A DNA stretch of 64,000 nt, from the NCBI GenBank assembly GCA_904066235.2, contig CAJFCV020000004.1, positions 5,890,001 through 5,954,000 of the forward strand, in the 5' to 3' direction. Positions 49,601 to 62,300 of this stretch are shown one piece after another. A program made the translations under genes and the position numbers. Source of the DNA: Bursaphelenchus xylophilus (lineage: Eukaryota; Nematoda; Chromadorea; Rhabditida; Aphelenchoididae). The notes beneath the pieces were generated by a model. It did not search any database, was not told the DNA's origin, and saw nothing but the letters and a program-made list of their open reading frames with translations. Position 1 is the first letter of the stretch, and the number at the start of each line of letters is the position of its first letter.

Positions 49601-52151
49601 TCAATGCAAACAGCAAACTCTAATTGCAAACTAAATAAGATATTATACTAAGGACACAATTTGAATGCAGCATACCCTCCTTTGATATATTCCAGGAACG
49701 AATGTGATCTCTCATGCACAGATTCCAGGAATCTGAGGGCTCCAGAATCTTTGTAATTAGGGTGTCTGACCTTTCTGGGATTAATAATAGGAAACGGAGA
49801 ACTTCCAGCAGCTTTTATTTTGTCAAAGGTAGTTGTAACTTCTCCAATCAGGACACTGAATTGACGTGAAATAACTCTTCAAATATACTACTTACTTTCC
49901 ATGTTTCTCGACTCTGTGACATTGAACTGTGAATTCGCTGAAGAGTGTTATGATCAGTTTGCCGGAGAAATACTCCAAATGTCACCCTCTGATTTTGATG
50001 AGACTTGCACAAATTTAGGTAACTTTTTTCTAACAAGGGAACGGTGTGAACTGTCCGTGAGCTTTCAACATAAGACTCCCAAATTCCGAAGAGCGTACAA
50101 AATTTAGTAGGAATCCGTTTTCTATTTCTGCTGGATTTTAAGATAGAAAAGGTGAACCGAAAGGCCCAGAAAAGCGTCTTTTAAATACTAGTCTAGTGGA
50201 AAGTACCAATTCGGACAAAATTTGTTATATAGCCTACTCATAGGCTAGCAACAAAAAATAACATACCAGGACAAGCCGTATAGTTGTATTTAAAAATTCA
50301 GGGGCAATTTTCAAAAATCAACTTAGAAAACTCTTATACCTTCAGGGCAGAATTTGGGAAAAATATTTTGTGCATATGTTAAACACATGTCTTCGGTCAT
50401 TTTAAACCAAAAAACCTGAAATCGACTGCTTCGTTAATATGCACGCGTTGATATACGCTGATGCAGGGATCCAAAAATTTTCTCTTCAACCTTTCTTGCA
50501 AAATTTTGAGAAAAGGTGAAAGTTTGGCATCATTCTTTTCCGCAGAAAAAAAAAGAGCAGAAATATCTTGAAAATGCCAGTACATCGACATCTGACGTCA
50601 TCGAAAACTTTTTGAAATTTTGCAACAAAATCTTTAAAACACTCAAGTAAATGAAGAAAGAATTTTTACATAACTGTAGAATACAGTAACAACGACACGT
50701 AGATTCAAGCCGACGCGACGGTATACCCGTTGGATGGACTCGAACCTCCAAGACTTCCCTCCCCCCAAAACATTTGTACGTAGAACTTTTTCCGCTAGAC
50801 TATTCGGTAATTCTTTTCTGACCCTTTCGGTTCGCCTTTTCCCTTTTTCGATTTTTTAGTCGGATCTTTCTGTCGATATTTCTCTCTTCCCAAGACCATT
50901 CGGCAGAAACAGAAAACGGATCCCAACTATTAAAATTTGTACGCTCTTTCACAATTTGGGGATCCCGTGTTGAAAGCTCACGGATAGTTCACACAAGATC
51001 GCTTTTTGCAGAACCGATCGAGACTTTTAGGCCGCAAATTGGAAAAGATGGGAAACTTTTCTACGAAATTTGGGGTGAAAAGTTTTATTGTCTATTTTTG
51101 GTAACGTTGCACAAAAAATCAATCTTTCCGCACGAAACTGGCGAATAAGTATTGCCAAAAAGTGTTTTTCTCTCGAACCGCTCTCCGCGTTTTGCGTATT
51201 CTCTCGGAAGATCGTTCAATATATCGGCTGCGCCTGCAAAGCGCGAAGTAAAACTTTCAAAGATTGATATGTGGCCTAATTTCATGAAGTGTGTGCAAAA
51301 TTTAAAGAAAATCTGAGCACTTGGGGTGCTTCCCTTGCTATAATCATAGCAATCTTACTTTGTCGGCTCGTTTCCACACAATTGCCTTATTTTTAATTCA
51401 ACTTTGGGATAATTTGGGAAGCAGGACATCTTGACATCACCAGTCCGGACGACCAATTGTCGACTAAAACTAATAGAATCAACGAAAAAACGTACCTTCC
51501 GTCAGGCAGATGTCTGTAGAATTCCAAATAAGTATCCGGCTTTATAAAATGAAACTTTTTGTGAAGATCAATCCCTTGGATTTTGAAGAGGAAAATGTCA
51601 TTCTGGACTTGAGTAACCTCTTCAGCGAACACAATTAGATGCCCTTTAGCTCTATTCCATCCTCTAAACAACAGATTAAACATGGAATATGTCCTTACCC
51701 TAAACTCAAAGTCAAGTATCCATTGGGTGCAGCCAAGATATCGGCCAGATCTGTAGAACAGCTCCCTAAGAAGTCATGTTCGCTAAGGGTCGCGTTGGGT
51801 GAGTCAATATCATATCTAAAAATAAATATGATGTTCGATATCACATACATTTTGAAGAGCAATGTCTGCCGTCTCTCGAAAAAATAGTCTAATTTTATTT
51901 TTGTTGCCCAATTTGGACTCAAATTATCCCAAATAATTTCGGTTCGAGCCACTTCCCGAGCTACATTGTTATCAACCCGATAAACCACACACATAGGATC
52001 GCTCTTGGACAACACATCTCGGTCTGCCAAGTTTCTAAAACAACAATTTTATTACTTAAAATATACTATAAAAAATTATTATCTTTTTCAACACATACCT
52101 GGCAGCTAAGACAAGTTCAACCTTGGATTTTGGTTCATTGTATGTTTTCAT
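46634..52151 (-). CDS. Copine (C2A-C2B-vWA), canonical
   Basis: Starts near 52151 (MKTYNEPKSKVELVLAA) and ends at 46636-46634. C2A keeps the calcium site: ADRDVLSKSDPMCVVY, then VARTEIIWDNLSPNW, and ATLSEHDFLGSCSTDL. C2B is in 51683-51280. The linker SHSFLEYIKGGY leads to the copine vWA domain: LEFAVCIDFTASNGPVHSQT with an intact D-x-T-x-S MIDAS, FEVMGFGAKIPPG, ILLIITDGEITDMAKTI, and IVQFVPFRDFF. The tail is proline-rich (GPPILQLPPGEDILSF). Copines bind phospholipids with calcium and affect membrane trafficking and receptor levels. Introns are long: 47390-49390 and about 49850-51390. A 5' TTTAG acceptor just before the ATG suggests trans-splicing or one more exon. Confidence 0.88.
47455..48452. 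mobile_element. Palindromic TA-flanked MITE in copine intron
   Basis: Flanked by TA at 47453-47454 and 48453-48454. Arms of about 280 bp are inverted: left ccgtggcggccctgatccag, right complement starting cattggcggacctgatccag. Both arms contain ggtattaaacaaaa and ttttcggccggatttgaatt-like blocks. No transposase is present. Confidence 0.8.
48455..49381. mobile_element. Mariner/IS630-type element with transposase remnant
   Basis: Ends are CAGGGTGGTCCAGCTAAGTT and its exact complement, flanked by TA (48453-48454 and 49382-49383). Inverted arms are at least 200 bp. Inside, on the minus strand at 49161-48844, a fragment of a DDE transposase is legible: FQQDGALPHFAIAVRQLLDQ, then PGRWMGRG, then WPLRSPDLTPLDFSIWGFLK. 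These are the second Asp and third catalytic region of the IS630-Tc1-mariner group. The rest of the enzyme is missing. Confidence 0.88.
48844..49161 (-). pseudogene. Transposase C-terminal fragment
   Basis: Only the C-terminal part of a mariner-group DDE transposase remains (see the enclosing element). It has no start region, no DNA-binding domain and no first catalytic Asp. Confidence 0.8.
49850..51390. other. Copine intron, no gene seen
   Basis: A long intron between the C2B exons and the linker exon of the minus-strand copine. Open frames here are short and lack domains. A weak tRNA-like box pair lies at 50735-50805 (see rejected list). Confidence 0.5.
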
Positions 52152-52597
52152 AACCTAAAGTAAAGTAGAATATCAAGAAGGTTAAACGTAAAAGGCTGCC
52201 TCGCCTAAAGCCGCTTTCCCAAGGAGAATTTGACCCAGATACTGAGGAAAGAAGGGGAATGACCAGTGCTTTTCTCCTCCAAAGCAAAGTCGGCCTTTCG
52301 AAACAGATAAATAAAAATAGAATTTGACGTCACCCGGGCCACAAATTACTTTTCGAAACATAAAAATGCACAATGCTTTAGCACATGTGTTCAAAAAATA
52401 TGAAATATTTATTTTTTAAAATACAATAAAACATTTCTCTGTGACATTTCGCTCAGATTTATATCGGGGCTAACTTTTGCTTACTCAACTAAAATGACGT
52501 CTTTGTCTTATCTGCTTTCCTATGATCAACCCTTTCCGGACGAGTCGGCACCTCCATGCAGGAATGAAAGAGGGTATCCTAATGAGTAATATTATAA
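52152..52597. other. Copine upstream region
   Basis: Likely promoter of the canonical copine. I see AT-rich sequence and no gene. Confidence 0.45.
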
Positions 52598-52599
52598 TA

Positions 52600-53876
52600 C
52601 AGGGTGGCCCAAAAAAATGGAAACTTTTTTCCGTGGGTCCTGCCGCGAAAACCTTGAGGTGTAGCCAAATAATTTTTACACTGTTAAATTCTCCGTATTT
52701 TCCAGCCCTAGGTGTTTTATTTTTATGCCCATATCGCCTGGTTAACATGTTTTTTATGAATGTCAAACAAAGGGACCTCGATTTCCGACCTGTTTCGGCA
52801 AGAAAAAGGACGGTGTGAGGTTAATAAATTGCTCGATGTAGCAAAAACTTTTCTGCCAAAAGCCACCAAACAACTCAACGGAATAGTCCGCAATGGTACG
52901 CGTTTGGGAAGCCGAAAAAAGTGCACGTTGAAAGCTTCTGCCAACCTTGAGATCATCAAAAAGCGAGTGAAGCGAAATCTGATGATGTCCAAGAAAAAGA
53001 TTGCCCGAGAGACTGTTATCAACAGAACAGCTATCTCCCAAATGGCCAAAAATGTACAACAGCTCAAGCCTTACAGGCTCCAAAAAGTTCAACGCCCTAC
53101 GGAAGACCACAAATTAGTACGGCTCAAAAGACGTCAAAAACTCAGGCGCCGCGCCGCTGCTCGGCGATGAGAGGAGATCCTGTTCATGGATGAGACGTAG
53201 CTCAACATTGAGCAGGTCCACAAACACCAGAATGACAGGAATTAGACTGTTGAGCGTCGTCAAGCACCCGCCATCTTCGAACCCTGTCAAAACCTCTTCT
53301 GTCATGGCCTGGGGCAAAATTTCGCGCCAGAGGCAAGATATCCCCGGTTTTTGTGGTTAAAGATGTCAAACTCAACCGAAACGTCTTCCATCGGTATTCT
53401 GGAGGTAGTGGTGCTTCCGTGGGCTTAGTAGCAATTTGTGGATAAAAATTTAACGTTCTCGCAAGATTCAGCCCCGGTCGAGAAAGCAAAAAGTGCACGG
53501 GGCCAGGAATCGGCTGATTTTGCTACGTCTGCAAAATTGCCGCCTACTCGCCGGATCTGGATCGTAAAAAACCAAATTTTTTTTCCAATTAGAGGCGAGT
53601 GCATGTACTATACACCACAAAAGTTTGGGACCGCTAAATAAACGCTGCGCCAAGAACGGGACCGATTTCCCGAAAAAAAGCTGCGGCGTATCGCCCAAAA
53701 TTTTAAGTCACGTTTGGCGCTCTATATCGCCGCCAACGGCAGATATTTCGAAACTGGTCAAACATGTTGTTAACAATGTTCCCTGTTACTGATATTAGTC
53801 ATTACTTTGGCTAAATTTATACAGTTAACTGAAATATGGCTATAAATATGAGTTTCCATTTTTTTGGGCCACCCTG
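52600..53876 (+). mobile_element. Decayed mariner-type transposon
   Basis: Ends CAGGGTGGCCCAAAAAAATG and its complement, flanked by TA (52598-52599 and 53877-53878). The length of 1.28 kb is that of a full mariner element. Confidence 0.93.
52760..53770 (+). pseudogene. Mariner-group transposase, broken
   Basis: An N-terminal helix-turn-helix part is open to 53170 (SKKKIARETVINRTAISQMA, then LKPYRLQKVQRPTEDHKLVR). A stop then follows where the first catalytic Asp region should be (LFMDET-like), and later pieces occur in other frames (QDSAPVEKAKSARGQES; a terminal RLALYIAANGRYFE). Several stops and frameshifts show it is inactive. Confidence 0.85.
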
Positions 53877-54869
53877 TATTAGGTTGGATAAAAAGTTGTA
53901 ACCATTTTTTCGCAAAAGTTTGAATTCAGTCATTTTCTAGCTCAGATCTCTCTTTGTTTCGACATACACACGGGCTTAGAGAATATTGCTAAGCTTTACG
54001 GCACAGCTGATATTTTCTATTACTGAAATCTTGGAATTGTCCCGGTTTTGATACGATATACAGCAAATTAAGTCAAGGTTCCTGGCCGGCTGCTACTAGT
54101 CCTGGATTGGAGTTGTCATAATCCTCTGTAGTGATTAGTGATGCTAGCTTTTTCTTAGAATAAAGCGGAATATTTTTGTAAAACTTCAATTATAAATTTT
54201 ATAATTTATAAAATGTTTAAAGTGTAACGGTTCCATCGTATAAAAAGTCTCCACAGGCCGCGGAGAACGGTCGGGCGCAACTCAAAACGAAAACATGACA
54301 ATTTTCTCCTATAAATATTACATTTTAGTGCCTACAACTTTGTTGCAGCTAAAATACAGACGAAAACAGCACATAAACATCAACTGAATGTAACGTTTTT
54401 GTCCACAGGCTCCTGATTTTTTCGACTGATATTGAGCGGCGCTTGCATGGAGGCCTCCTGTATGTCCACATTGAGGGTAAAAGAACAACCTTTCTTATCT
54501 CTTCCGTAATTAAGTGAGAAGTAATTCCCACCAAGATATGATGGAATTTACGAAGAGAAAAAACATATTATGCATGCTTTCATTCCACCTGCAGTTGTAT
54601 CGTCATGAATAAAATGTTTTTGCTACTCTTTAAGGTAATACTCTAATCCTCCGATTTGACGTCTAATTTTAATTCGCTGGATAATGTAACATTCCCTTCA
54701 TCGGGTGTCTGTTGCAATTAGTCACCATTTCAAATACTTCTTGGCCAATTTGACAATTTTCTTTAGTAAGCTTTTCAGGAAGTTTAATTAAAATCTGAAT
54801 TTATTAAAATGGGATTGTGGATTAAACGGGGGCTTATTTATTAAAGGATCCGAACAACTACACTTGAAT

Positions 54870-55850
54870 CGTGCGTTTTACGGCTTGGAAGACGAAACGT
54901 GACGGCAGTTTTGTTTTCCTTCGTCGTAAAAGGGCATTTGCAATAGTTCAAAATAATCCAATAGATTGTAAAATACGGTGTGGGCCACTCGAAGCTGACG
55001 TTCTCTTTGTTTGGGTTTCTCCGCGGAGACTCCGCCGATTTCCCTAAGATTTAGATGTTTATTTTCGGACATTGTTCAGTCTGTCACAGAATTAAGCCAA
55101 AATTGGTCAACCAGGTCACCAAGCGGTCTGGAACAATCGCTTGAGCTTTTTTGCCTATAGTCATATATGGAGGATTACTGTAACCTCCTTTCTGAGGAAA
55201 TAATTGCATTTTCTGCAAAAATAAAGCCGTGTTTTAGTCGGATCGATCCACCACGATCGATCCGACTATGTTTTCGACCACGTAGAACGTTTTTGTAGTT
55301 ATGACTAAAAATTACATCTAAGCGGTGTTTTACCTGCGGTAACATACCATTTCGGACAAAACGAGCTACTTTAACCAAAAGCACTTTTAAATACGCTAAA
55401 AAGGAACCTTCTTCAATAAACCATAGAAACTTCAAAAAACTAAATTTGGGTTTTTGGCTTACAATAATGTATTAGAAATTTTGAAAGAGTGCTTCTGATT
55501 CAAACCCCAAGAATGCCAGCTTTTTTGGGGTATCTGTGACCTTGTACATGAGACATTGAATGTTTTTCAAATGCAATTCTTTCCTCAGAAAGGAAGTTAC
55601 AGTAATCGTCCATATAACGACTAGAGGCGCAAAAACTCAAGCGATTGCTCCAGACCGATTGGTGACCTGGTTGACCAATATTGGCTTAATTCTGAGACAC
55701 CGATTTTACCAATGTCCGCCCTCTGTTAGGCTAAGCTTCAAAATTTAGCGAAACGCGTTTTAAGAGAAACAAGTAAGTTGTTTCAAGGCATGGGAGAACA
55801 AAAAAATTCTGTGAAATTTTGTCTTCCAAGCCGTAAAAGCGTAGTTGTTG
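54870..55850. mobile_element. Large imperfect palindrome, probable MITE
   Basis: Inverted pairs: ttttacggcttggaagac (54876-54893) with gtcttccaagccgtaaaa (about 55822-55840); tctgtcacagaattaagcca (about 55079) with the complement near 55690-55710; gaggattactgtaacctcct (about 55168) with the complement near 55585-55605. The arms span about 350 bp each. A perfect hairpin sits near the centre of the left part. Confidence 0.7.
55235..55268. other. Perfect 14-bp hairpin
   Basis: Stem TAGTCGGATCGATC, loop CACCAC, and the exact complementary arm. It lies inside the large palindrome. Confidence 0.9.
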
Positions 55851-56835
55851 TGATCTGCGAGGTTCTGCGAAATGCTGCGCCAAATGTGGCTGTTTTCCTG
55901 CCGAGACGCGTAACTTTTCTTCACAATCAGTGCGAAAAAATATTTTTCCGAAAAATTGCTTTTTTTGTTTTTCCGTGACAAATTGCGAAGATGCGTTTCA
56001 CCGCGAAGACAATCACATCTGGTGCATCGTTTATGAAACCTCGCACGTTAAGTGATAACTGGATTTTTAATGAGTGTAACGGTTTATATGTCTGTGGGTT
56101 AGAATACCCGATATGGGAAGTGTCGTGCAATACCGTGTATTAGAATAGGAAGTCGACAAAACTGTTGACTTTCGCACCGAGAGTTCTTATTTTTCATAAC
56201 TGACCAATTATCCATTCTTTAAGGGCATGTCCTCCCTCTGTGACAATAGAATACATAATACCAAAAAGTGAACATTAGAGTACTTTCAGGATCCGTTCTT
56301 CTGCACGATATCAAAGGCACCAATGTAAGTTCGTTTTCTGGTGTGATCCGACTTGCCTTTTTCTCTTCTCCTCCCCCGTTTTCATGATGAAGTGGGGTCA
56401 TACTCGAATTCGGCCCTTTTTGCTCTCAGGCGTCGACTATCACTGTAGGAAAGGAATTTGATTACGAGGTTTGAAACGTTTTCAAACGCCAAAGGACGCC
56501 CATGGCTATAATCCCATGTCATGCGGGCTTCAAGATTAAATATGGGGTTTCGAGTGGATGACCCAAACAGGTAAAAAGGTCTGGACTAACCGCTTAAGTG
56601 GACGGGGGAGGAGCTTTTGGGGATTCTCGAGCAGCAGATCCCTCAATACAAGAAGGCCGACTTCACTTCCCATTCCTTCCAGCCCCACCCCACCCACAGA
56701 AAAGCCGGGAGAAGGCCGCGCTTTCCCGTTTCCTCGCATGGATCCCCCAACCAAATTCCATTGTCGATTCGCTCTTCGTAATTGACTTCTGAATTCGCAT
56801 GACGAACGCGTAGGCCAAACGCGGATTCTGGAGTC

Positions 56836-59029
56836 ATGTCCGCGCTCCTGAATGGTCCCGTTACATTGGCGATGGTCATCTCTGGCTCTATCATGAACCT
56901 GTTAACTATCTATGTTTTATCTGCTCAAACGGCCAGCAAATATCACCGTCCATCGGTGTTTGCATATCCATCCCCTCAGGCACAGAAGCGGATGTCCAAT
57001 TCAACGATTGAGAGGAGCCGATCCGGTGTGGAACTCCATTCTTCACAACGTCGGAGACCCTGCCGAAGCCAGAGTTCTGTGATCTCCTCGCTCTCGGCTC
57101 ATGGTAATCGACCCAGGGTTTATACCTTCTTCGTTTGGCTGGCTATTTCAGATATTTTGCTATTATTATCAGCACTTTTAATGTACTCAATTCCGAGTTT
57201 GTTGAGTGGCGGATATCAGCCTTATGTGCATTTCTTCCCCTACTTTTATCTGATGAGTAACACAGCTCTTATAGCCAGTGTAAGTTAAAAAAGTTTTTCT
57301 GGAGCCGGGGTTCTTTCCTTTTCCTCAATTCGAGCCCAATTGTTCGGATTTGTGTGTTTTGAGTTCAAATTTCCAGACTACAGTACGTATCTTTTTTAAC
57401 AATTCTGATATGACTTTCCATTTCAAGACAAATGGTTTCATTTTTTTTCTTTAGGTATGGTTAATGTGTGCCTTGATGCTTGATCGATATCGTACTTTAT
57501 GTAAGCCCTTCGCTGTAAGGGCGAATAACATTCCTCTAATTCATAAAGTCCTGTTCGGAGTTTGTTTGACGGCCTTGTTGTTCTCGATGCCTCGTTTCTT
57601 CGAATTAAATTCTGTCCTGGATGAAGCCTCAGGCACTTATTATGTCAGCCAGACTCAGCTCGTTCACAACAAGTTGTATATGATTGGGTATCGGATAGTT
57701 GGAGGACTGCTTTTCTATTCCCTTCTTCCTTATGTCATCCTTTTTGTTCTCTCATTTCGGGTAAGATTTTAATTATTTTGAATTAAAACACCTGGCTTAA
57801 GACGGCGGCTAATTAGGGGTTGATATCAGCTAAATATATTCGGATTACATGTTTTTTGTCTGAAATTAATTGGAAATCCCGTAGGGCCAAGGGAACGTCA
57901 CAATCCAGGAGCTTGTAATCTCATTGCATTACAAAAGCCGTTTCTTTTTTCTCTTAACGCTTAAGCCTGCGAACATGAGTATTTATTTGGACCCAATGGT
58001 CGATCTATCAGAACAAGGCCTGAGGCTATGTTCGAGGAAGTCATGAATTATTTTTGAAAGCTCTGGACAGGCAATTGTTTTGATGGATTGTTACCCTTTC
58101 CCCAATCCCGAATTTATAAACTTTGCCCACACTTTTGGGCGAAACATTCTTTGCATATGAAAGTGCATAACACAGCCAAAGTAATCCCGTAAATCCGGAT
58201 TTATTTTTTGTTTTCAGGTTTGGCTAGTCATCCGCTCGGCCGCGTTGGCCCGACTCAAGATGAATGCCTCAGGCACTATGTCGAGTGCATGCGCGACTGA
58301 CTCGGAGATGATTCTGATAGCCGTTATCTCCAAATTTTTGCTTTCCCGGCTCCTTCCTACCGTCCTGGATGTGATAGAACACGTGGTAGGGCCGGAGACT
58401 TTCACCAGGTCTCCCCAACTCACGATCTGTGTGGACATCAGCAATCTCGTGGTCGTTTCGTCGGCCGGAATTAATCTCTTCATCTTCTATGCCTTCTCCA
58501 ATTCGTTCCGGAAGGCCATTAAATCTCACTTCCGTGCTCCCAAAAAGACATCCACCAACTCCCCGACCAGTCCTCTAAGCACGGTATCGGCCGTTCATTC
58601 GGCCGTCACCCAACGTCCCAAACTACCTCGACAATTAAGCTTACAAGCTGACCGAAGGAAGCAGGCTCCTCTAAGGCGAAAGACCACCGTCAGCGGGATC
58701 CCTCTCTGCCATACTGTTGCCAAAACTTCTACTGTCAGATCTCCATTATGTGTGGATCAGGTAAAGACAGGGGTCCGCATGAAGTAGCAAAAACTGGCGT
58801 TAAACTTCATATGGGCTTAAGATTTTATCTGACTTGAGGTGTAAACATGGCCACATTTGTGATTAATCCGTTCTTTTTCAGTCTCGCAATCTTCTCACAA
58901 CGCCGCTAAGTGAGAAATTAATCATCACGCCTGATCCTAGTTCAGGTAAAATATAAAAATTTTTTATTTATTTAAATATTGGCCACGACGATAAGTTTAT
59001 TTTCAGCCATCTCAAATGCAACAACTTGA
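56836..59029 (+). CDS. Rhodopsin-class peptide-receptor-like GPCR
   Basis: Exons 56836-57281, about 57455-57761, about 58219-58759, about 58885-58945 and about 59007-59029 join in frame. Seven membrane segments can be traced: LAMVISGSIMNLLTIYVL, FVWLAISDILLLLSALLM, FYLMSNTALIASVWLMCALM, VLFGVCLTALLFSM, LLFYSLLPYVILFVLSF, LIAVISKFLLSRLLPTVLDV, and VVVSSAGINLFIFYAF. TM3 ends in the DRY-type MLDRYRTLCKPF. The first intracellular loop is unusually long (about 65 residues, Ser/Arg-rich). The C-terminal tail is Ser/Thr-rich and continues past an intron-retaining stop at 58787. The pattern suggests the FMRFamide-receptor-like neuropeptide group of nematodes. The extracellular N-terminus is very short, so an upstream exon may be missing. 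Confidence 0.8.
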
Positions 59030-59332
59030 ATCTCAAGTAAGTAAACACACGGGTATGCCATCATTTGTTATATTGCTTGTTTTGTGATGTTGTCGTTATT
59101 GCAATAAAAGAAACATTGAAAGCAACTCGGATGGGATTATTACGGAACAACGTGGAAATCTGACACTTGAAAAAAAGATCTCTTGCACAGGTTCAGGACG
59201 TCAGGTCACTGTTGGCAAAGGCCAGGCGGGATAAGGTGGTGAGGGCAGATAACAGCTGGTACTGATAAACCTGAGGAAAAGCGGGCCCGCAACGAGTCCA
59301 AGACTGAAGGTTGAGGGTGGTATATTGCGAAG
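59030..59332. other. Intergenic, TWK promoter region
   Basis: Spacer between the GPCR and the K2P channel on the same strand. Nothing else is seen. Confidence 0.4.
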
Positions 59333-62300
59333 ATGCCGGTCATCTTAAAGCACGGCAGCAAGAGCGTGATCGCCTCCCATGGATCCGTGGGTCAGTTCAG
59401 TCGCACTGAATCTGCCGGAGGGTTTTCCAGAGGGACTGCCAATCGTATTTCTAGTGCCGGTTCTAATCTTCTGGATCGAGTGCGTAAAAGGTCAGTCCAG
59501 CCAACCCTTAGGCTCTCACAGAAACTCCGGAATCCCAAGCAATGGATCCGAGAGTTTAAGAAGTTTTACCGAAAATTCTACCTCAAATATTTGTTACCCT
59601 TAATATTCATTATTTTCTACATGTTTCTTGGCGCTTTACTATTTTATTGGCTGGAAAGTGGAGCCGAAGAGGATCGCATCGCAACTCGGTAAGTAACATT
59701 ACCCAAAAAACTATATTTTGTGAATAACATGCTCTTTGTAATCCCATTTGTCACCTTTGAGAAGTGCGGCTAATTGGATTCTTTTACTTCCTTATTTTCA
59801 GCCGCCGAGAGTTCGATCGGGAAGTGGAATTGTTTGTGAAGAGACTGGACGAAATCTCAATCGACCGGTCGATATCCTCGAAGAATGCAAAACGTCGATT
59901 TGTTCAAGAAGCCATTAATCATTTCCATGAACAACTCGAGATCGATCCTCTGATCCAGCCAGAATGGAGTCTGACGACGGCCATGTACTTCTCCGGAACT
60001 ATTTTCACTACCATTGGTATGTTAAAACATTCTTCAAGGACTTCACGTGGCCAAGAAAATGCCGGCACCTGTCTTTAAATAACCGAAGCTTTTGGGATTA
60101 TGTGCAAACTCATTCGGGAGTGATGTATGACATAAAGAAAGGACCCTCCTGTTGTTAGCTTGAGGAATTGGTTTTTCTTGAAATGACCACCCGAACTTCA
60201 CCTAGACTTGTTGAAAAAAGAAGGGGTGATTAATTCAAGAAGGTCGAAATAATCCATGACATCCCGTCTATAAGCCACAAAATTTGATTGAACATTGTTT
60301 TAGGATTTGGAGACATTGTTTGCAAAACAGCAGCCGGAAGATTGATGACAGTGGTGTACTCCATCGTGGGTATCCCGGCTATGTTAATGACACTAAACGA
60401 TCTCGGAAAGTTCTTGTATAATAGTATCCAGGACTTCCTTGCCTATTACGATCGATGTCTAAACAAATTGAAGGCAAGAATAAAAAAGGAGGGACCGCCA
60501 AAGGATGACCTCAATACCCTCGAACGAGGAACCCTCCCGAGCTTGGGTAGTGAACATAACGAACCAATAAACCACGTCAGTTTCAACCTCCAACCAGGTC
60601 CTGATGAACTCACCTTGGATATGGAAGCGGGAGGGGATATGGAAAGTATCCAAAGAATGCAATCTCTCGATGACCGCCTTACTATCGACAGTCAAGCCAA
60701 TGCTCCCACATTTCCTAGACTAGAAACAAACACTTCTATCGACGCCCTCAGTGGAGAATACACAGCCGAAGATGAATTGTTACCTCAAGCCGGAGCCCCT
60801 CCCAGAATGCCCGTACTGGTCGCCATAGGAATTACTGTAGGATGGATCTTCTTCTGTGCGGCGCTATTTATGATGTGGGAGAACTGGACTTATGGAGAGA
60901 GCTGTTACTTTATGTTTATCAGTATGTCTACCATTGGGTTGGGAGATGTAAAAGTAGATCGAAAAGAGTAAGCACAATTCTATAGAGCCAGCCCAAAATA
61001 AATTTCCATCTTTAGCTTAATGGTGGTCTGTTTTGTGTTTGTAATCATCGGTCTTTCCTTGGTCAGCATGTGTATTGCCGTAATCCAAGCGGCGCTGGAA
61101 GATCTCTATAAAAAATTGTTGATGAAATTGCTAATGGAGTACCAGGCAAAACTGGCAGCCGGAGACCACAAAGGAGCTTCCATGGGAATGATGAAAATGT
61201 GGGGCAACAGCAAAGCAGCCAAATATTTAATGCCGATGATCAGTTCCGAAGCTAAACGAAGTGTAATGCAGAGAATTCAGGAAGAGGCAAAAGAAAGTGG
61301 CATTGAGATACCACCCATATTCGAAAACATGGATGAGAAGTCAGGAATGCCCAAGATTCTAGTCGTGGCCGAACAAATGGCCAAAGACAACATAGAAGTC
61401 GACGAAGTTATTGTCAACGAAATCGTCAGAGAATCTGATCCTACGAGGCAGAGCATCCCCAGCAAGTTCGGAAATATGGTCACATACGATGGCTCCACAC
61501 AGACTGAGCCTATCGTAACGTAAGTTTAAATGTGAGCTTCAATTCAACGTCTTACAGAGATGACAAAGTCGGCCAAACAATTGATCCTCAACTGGACAAT
61601 TTAGCTGTTCAGACAGATCCCGAAAAGGAAATCGATTTAAACGACGAGGGAATTCAGACAGATTATCTTTCTTCCAATTCAGATGAAACGCAAACATCAA
61701 CCACCGAGACCAAGGAAGTGGAGACATTCACCAATTCCTACTCGCTCGAGGTAACCCAATTCACTGTAGAAACACACTTTTAGTCAAACGAGACCCAAAC
61801 AGAGACCATAACAACAAGTGAACAGGAGTTACAAACCCATGTTGTTGACATGATCGAGGACGAAATTCAAACAGACATCTTGGAAACCAAAAACGAGAGA
61901 ATTCAGACGCCGTACCCAGAAACTTCAACCAATGAAACACAGACAGATGAAGGAGTAAGTCACCAAGTTATACAGGGTTCAGAGAAATCTGCCGAAAAAT
62001 TTTTTTAAAGGTTTTGCCAATCCTCTAAAAAATTTTTTTGGGTGAAAGAGATTTTAAACATGCTTTACGAGAGTCAATTTAGCTGTACACAAAAAACAAA
62101 ATGTTACAGTAGAGACGTGAAAAACTACCTACCATAAATAGGCCGTTAGTCGTATATTAAAATGGGGAGGTCAGATTTTAAATTTTGGGCTACTGTAGAT
62201 ATACTGTAACATTTTTAGATTTTTCGTTTCTCAGCAGTCCATCGGGCAACTAATCAAGGAGATCCAAAAATAAAAAAAGATACCATTTTAAAATGGGTTG

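Larger units (their letters stand above)
53879..56835. other. Gene-free region with inverted repeats
   Basis: No coding gene is supported. A mariner-like left end (ttaggttggataaaaagttg) starts at 53879 without a recognisable right end. The region 54870-55850 is palindromic and is listed separately. Confidence 0.55.

Noticed and set aside
50735..50805. Minus-strand A/B-box-like pair (tagtctagcgg, ggttcgagtcc)
   Set aside because: Folding into a cloverleaf is not convincing; may be a tRNA relic.
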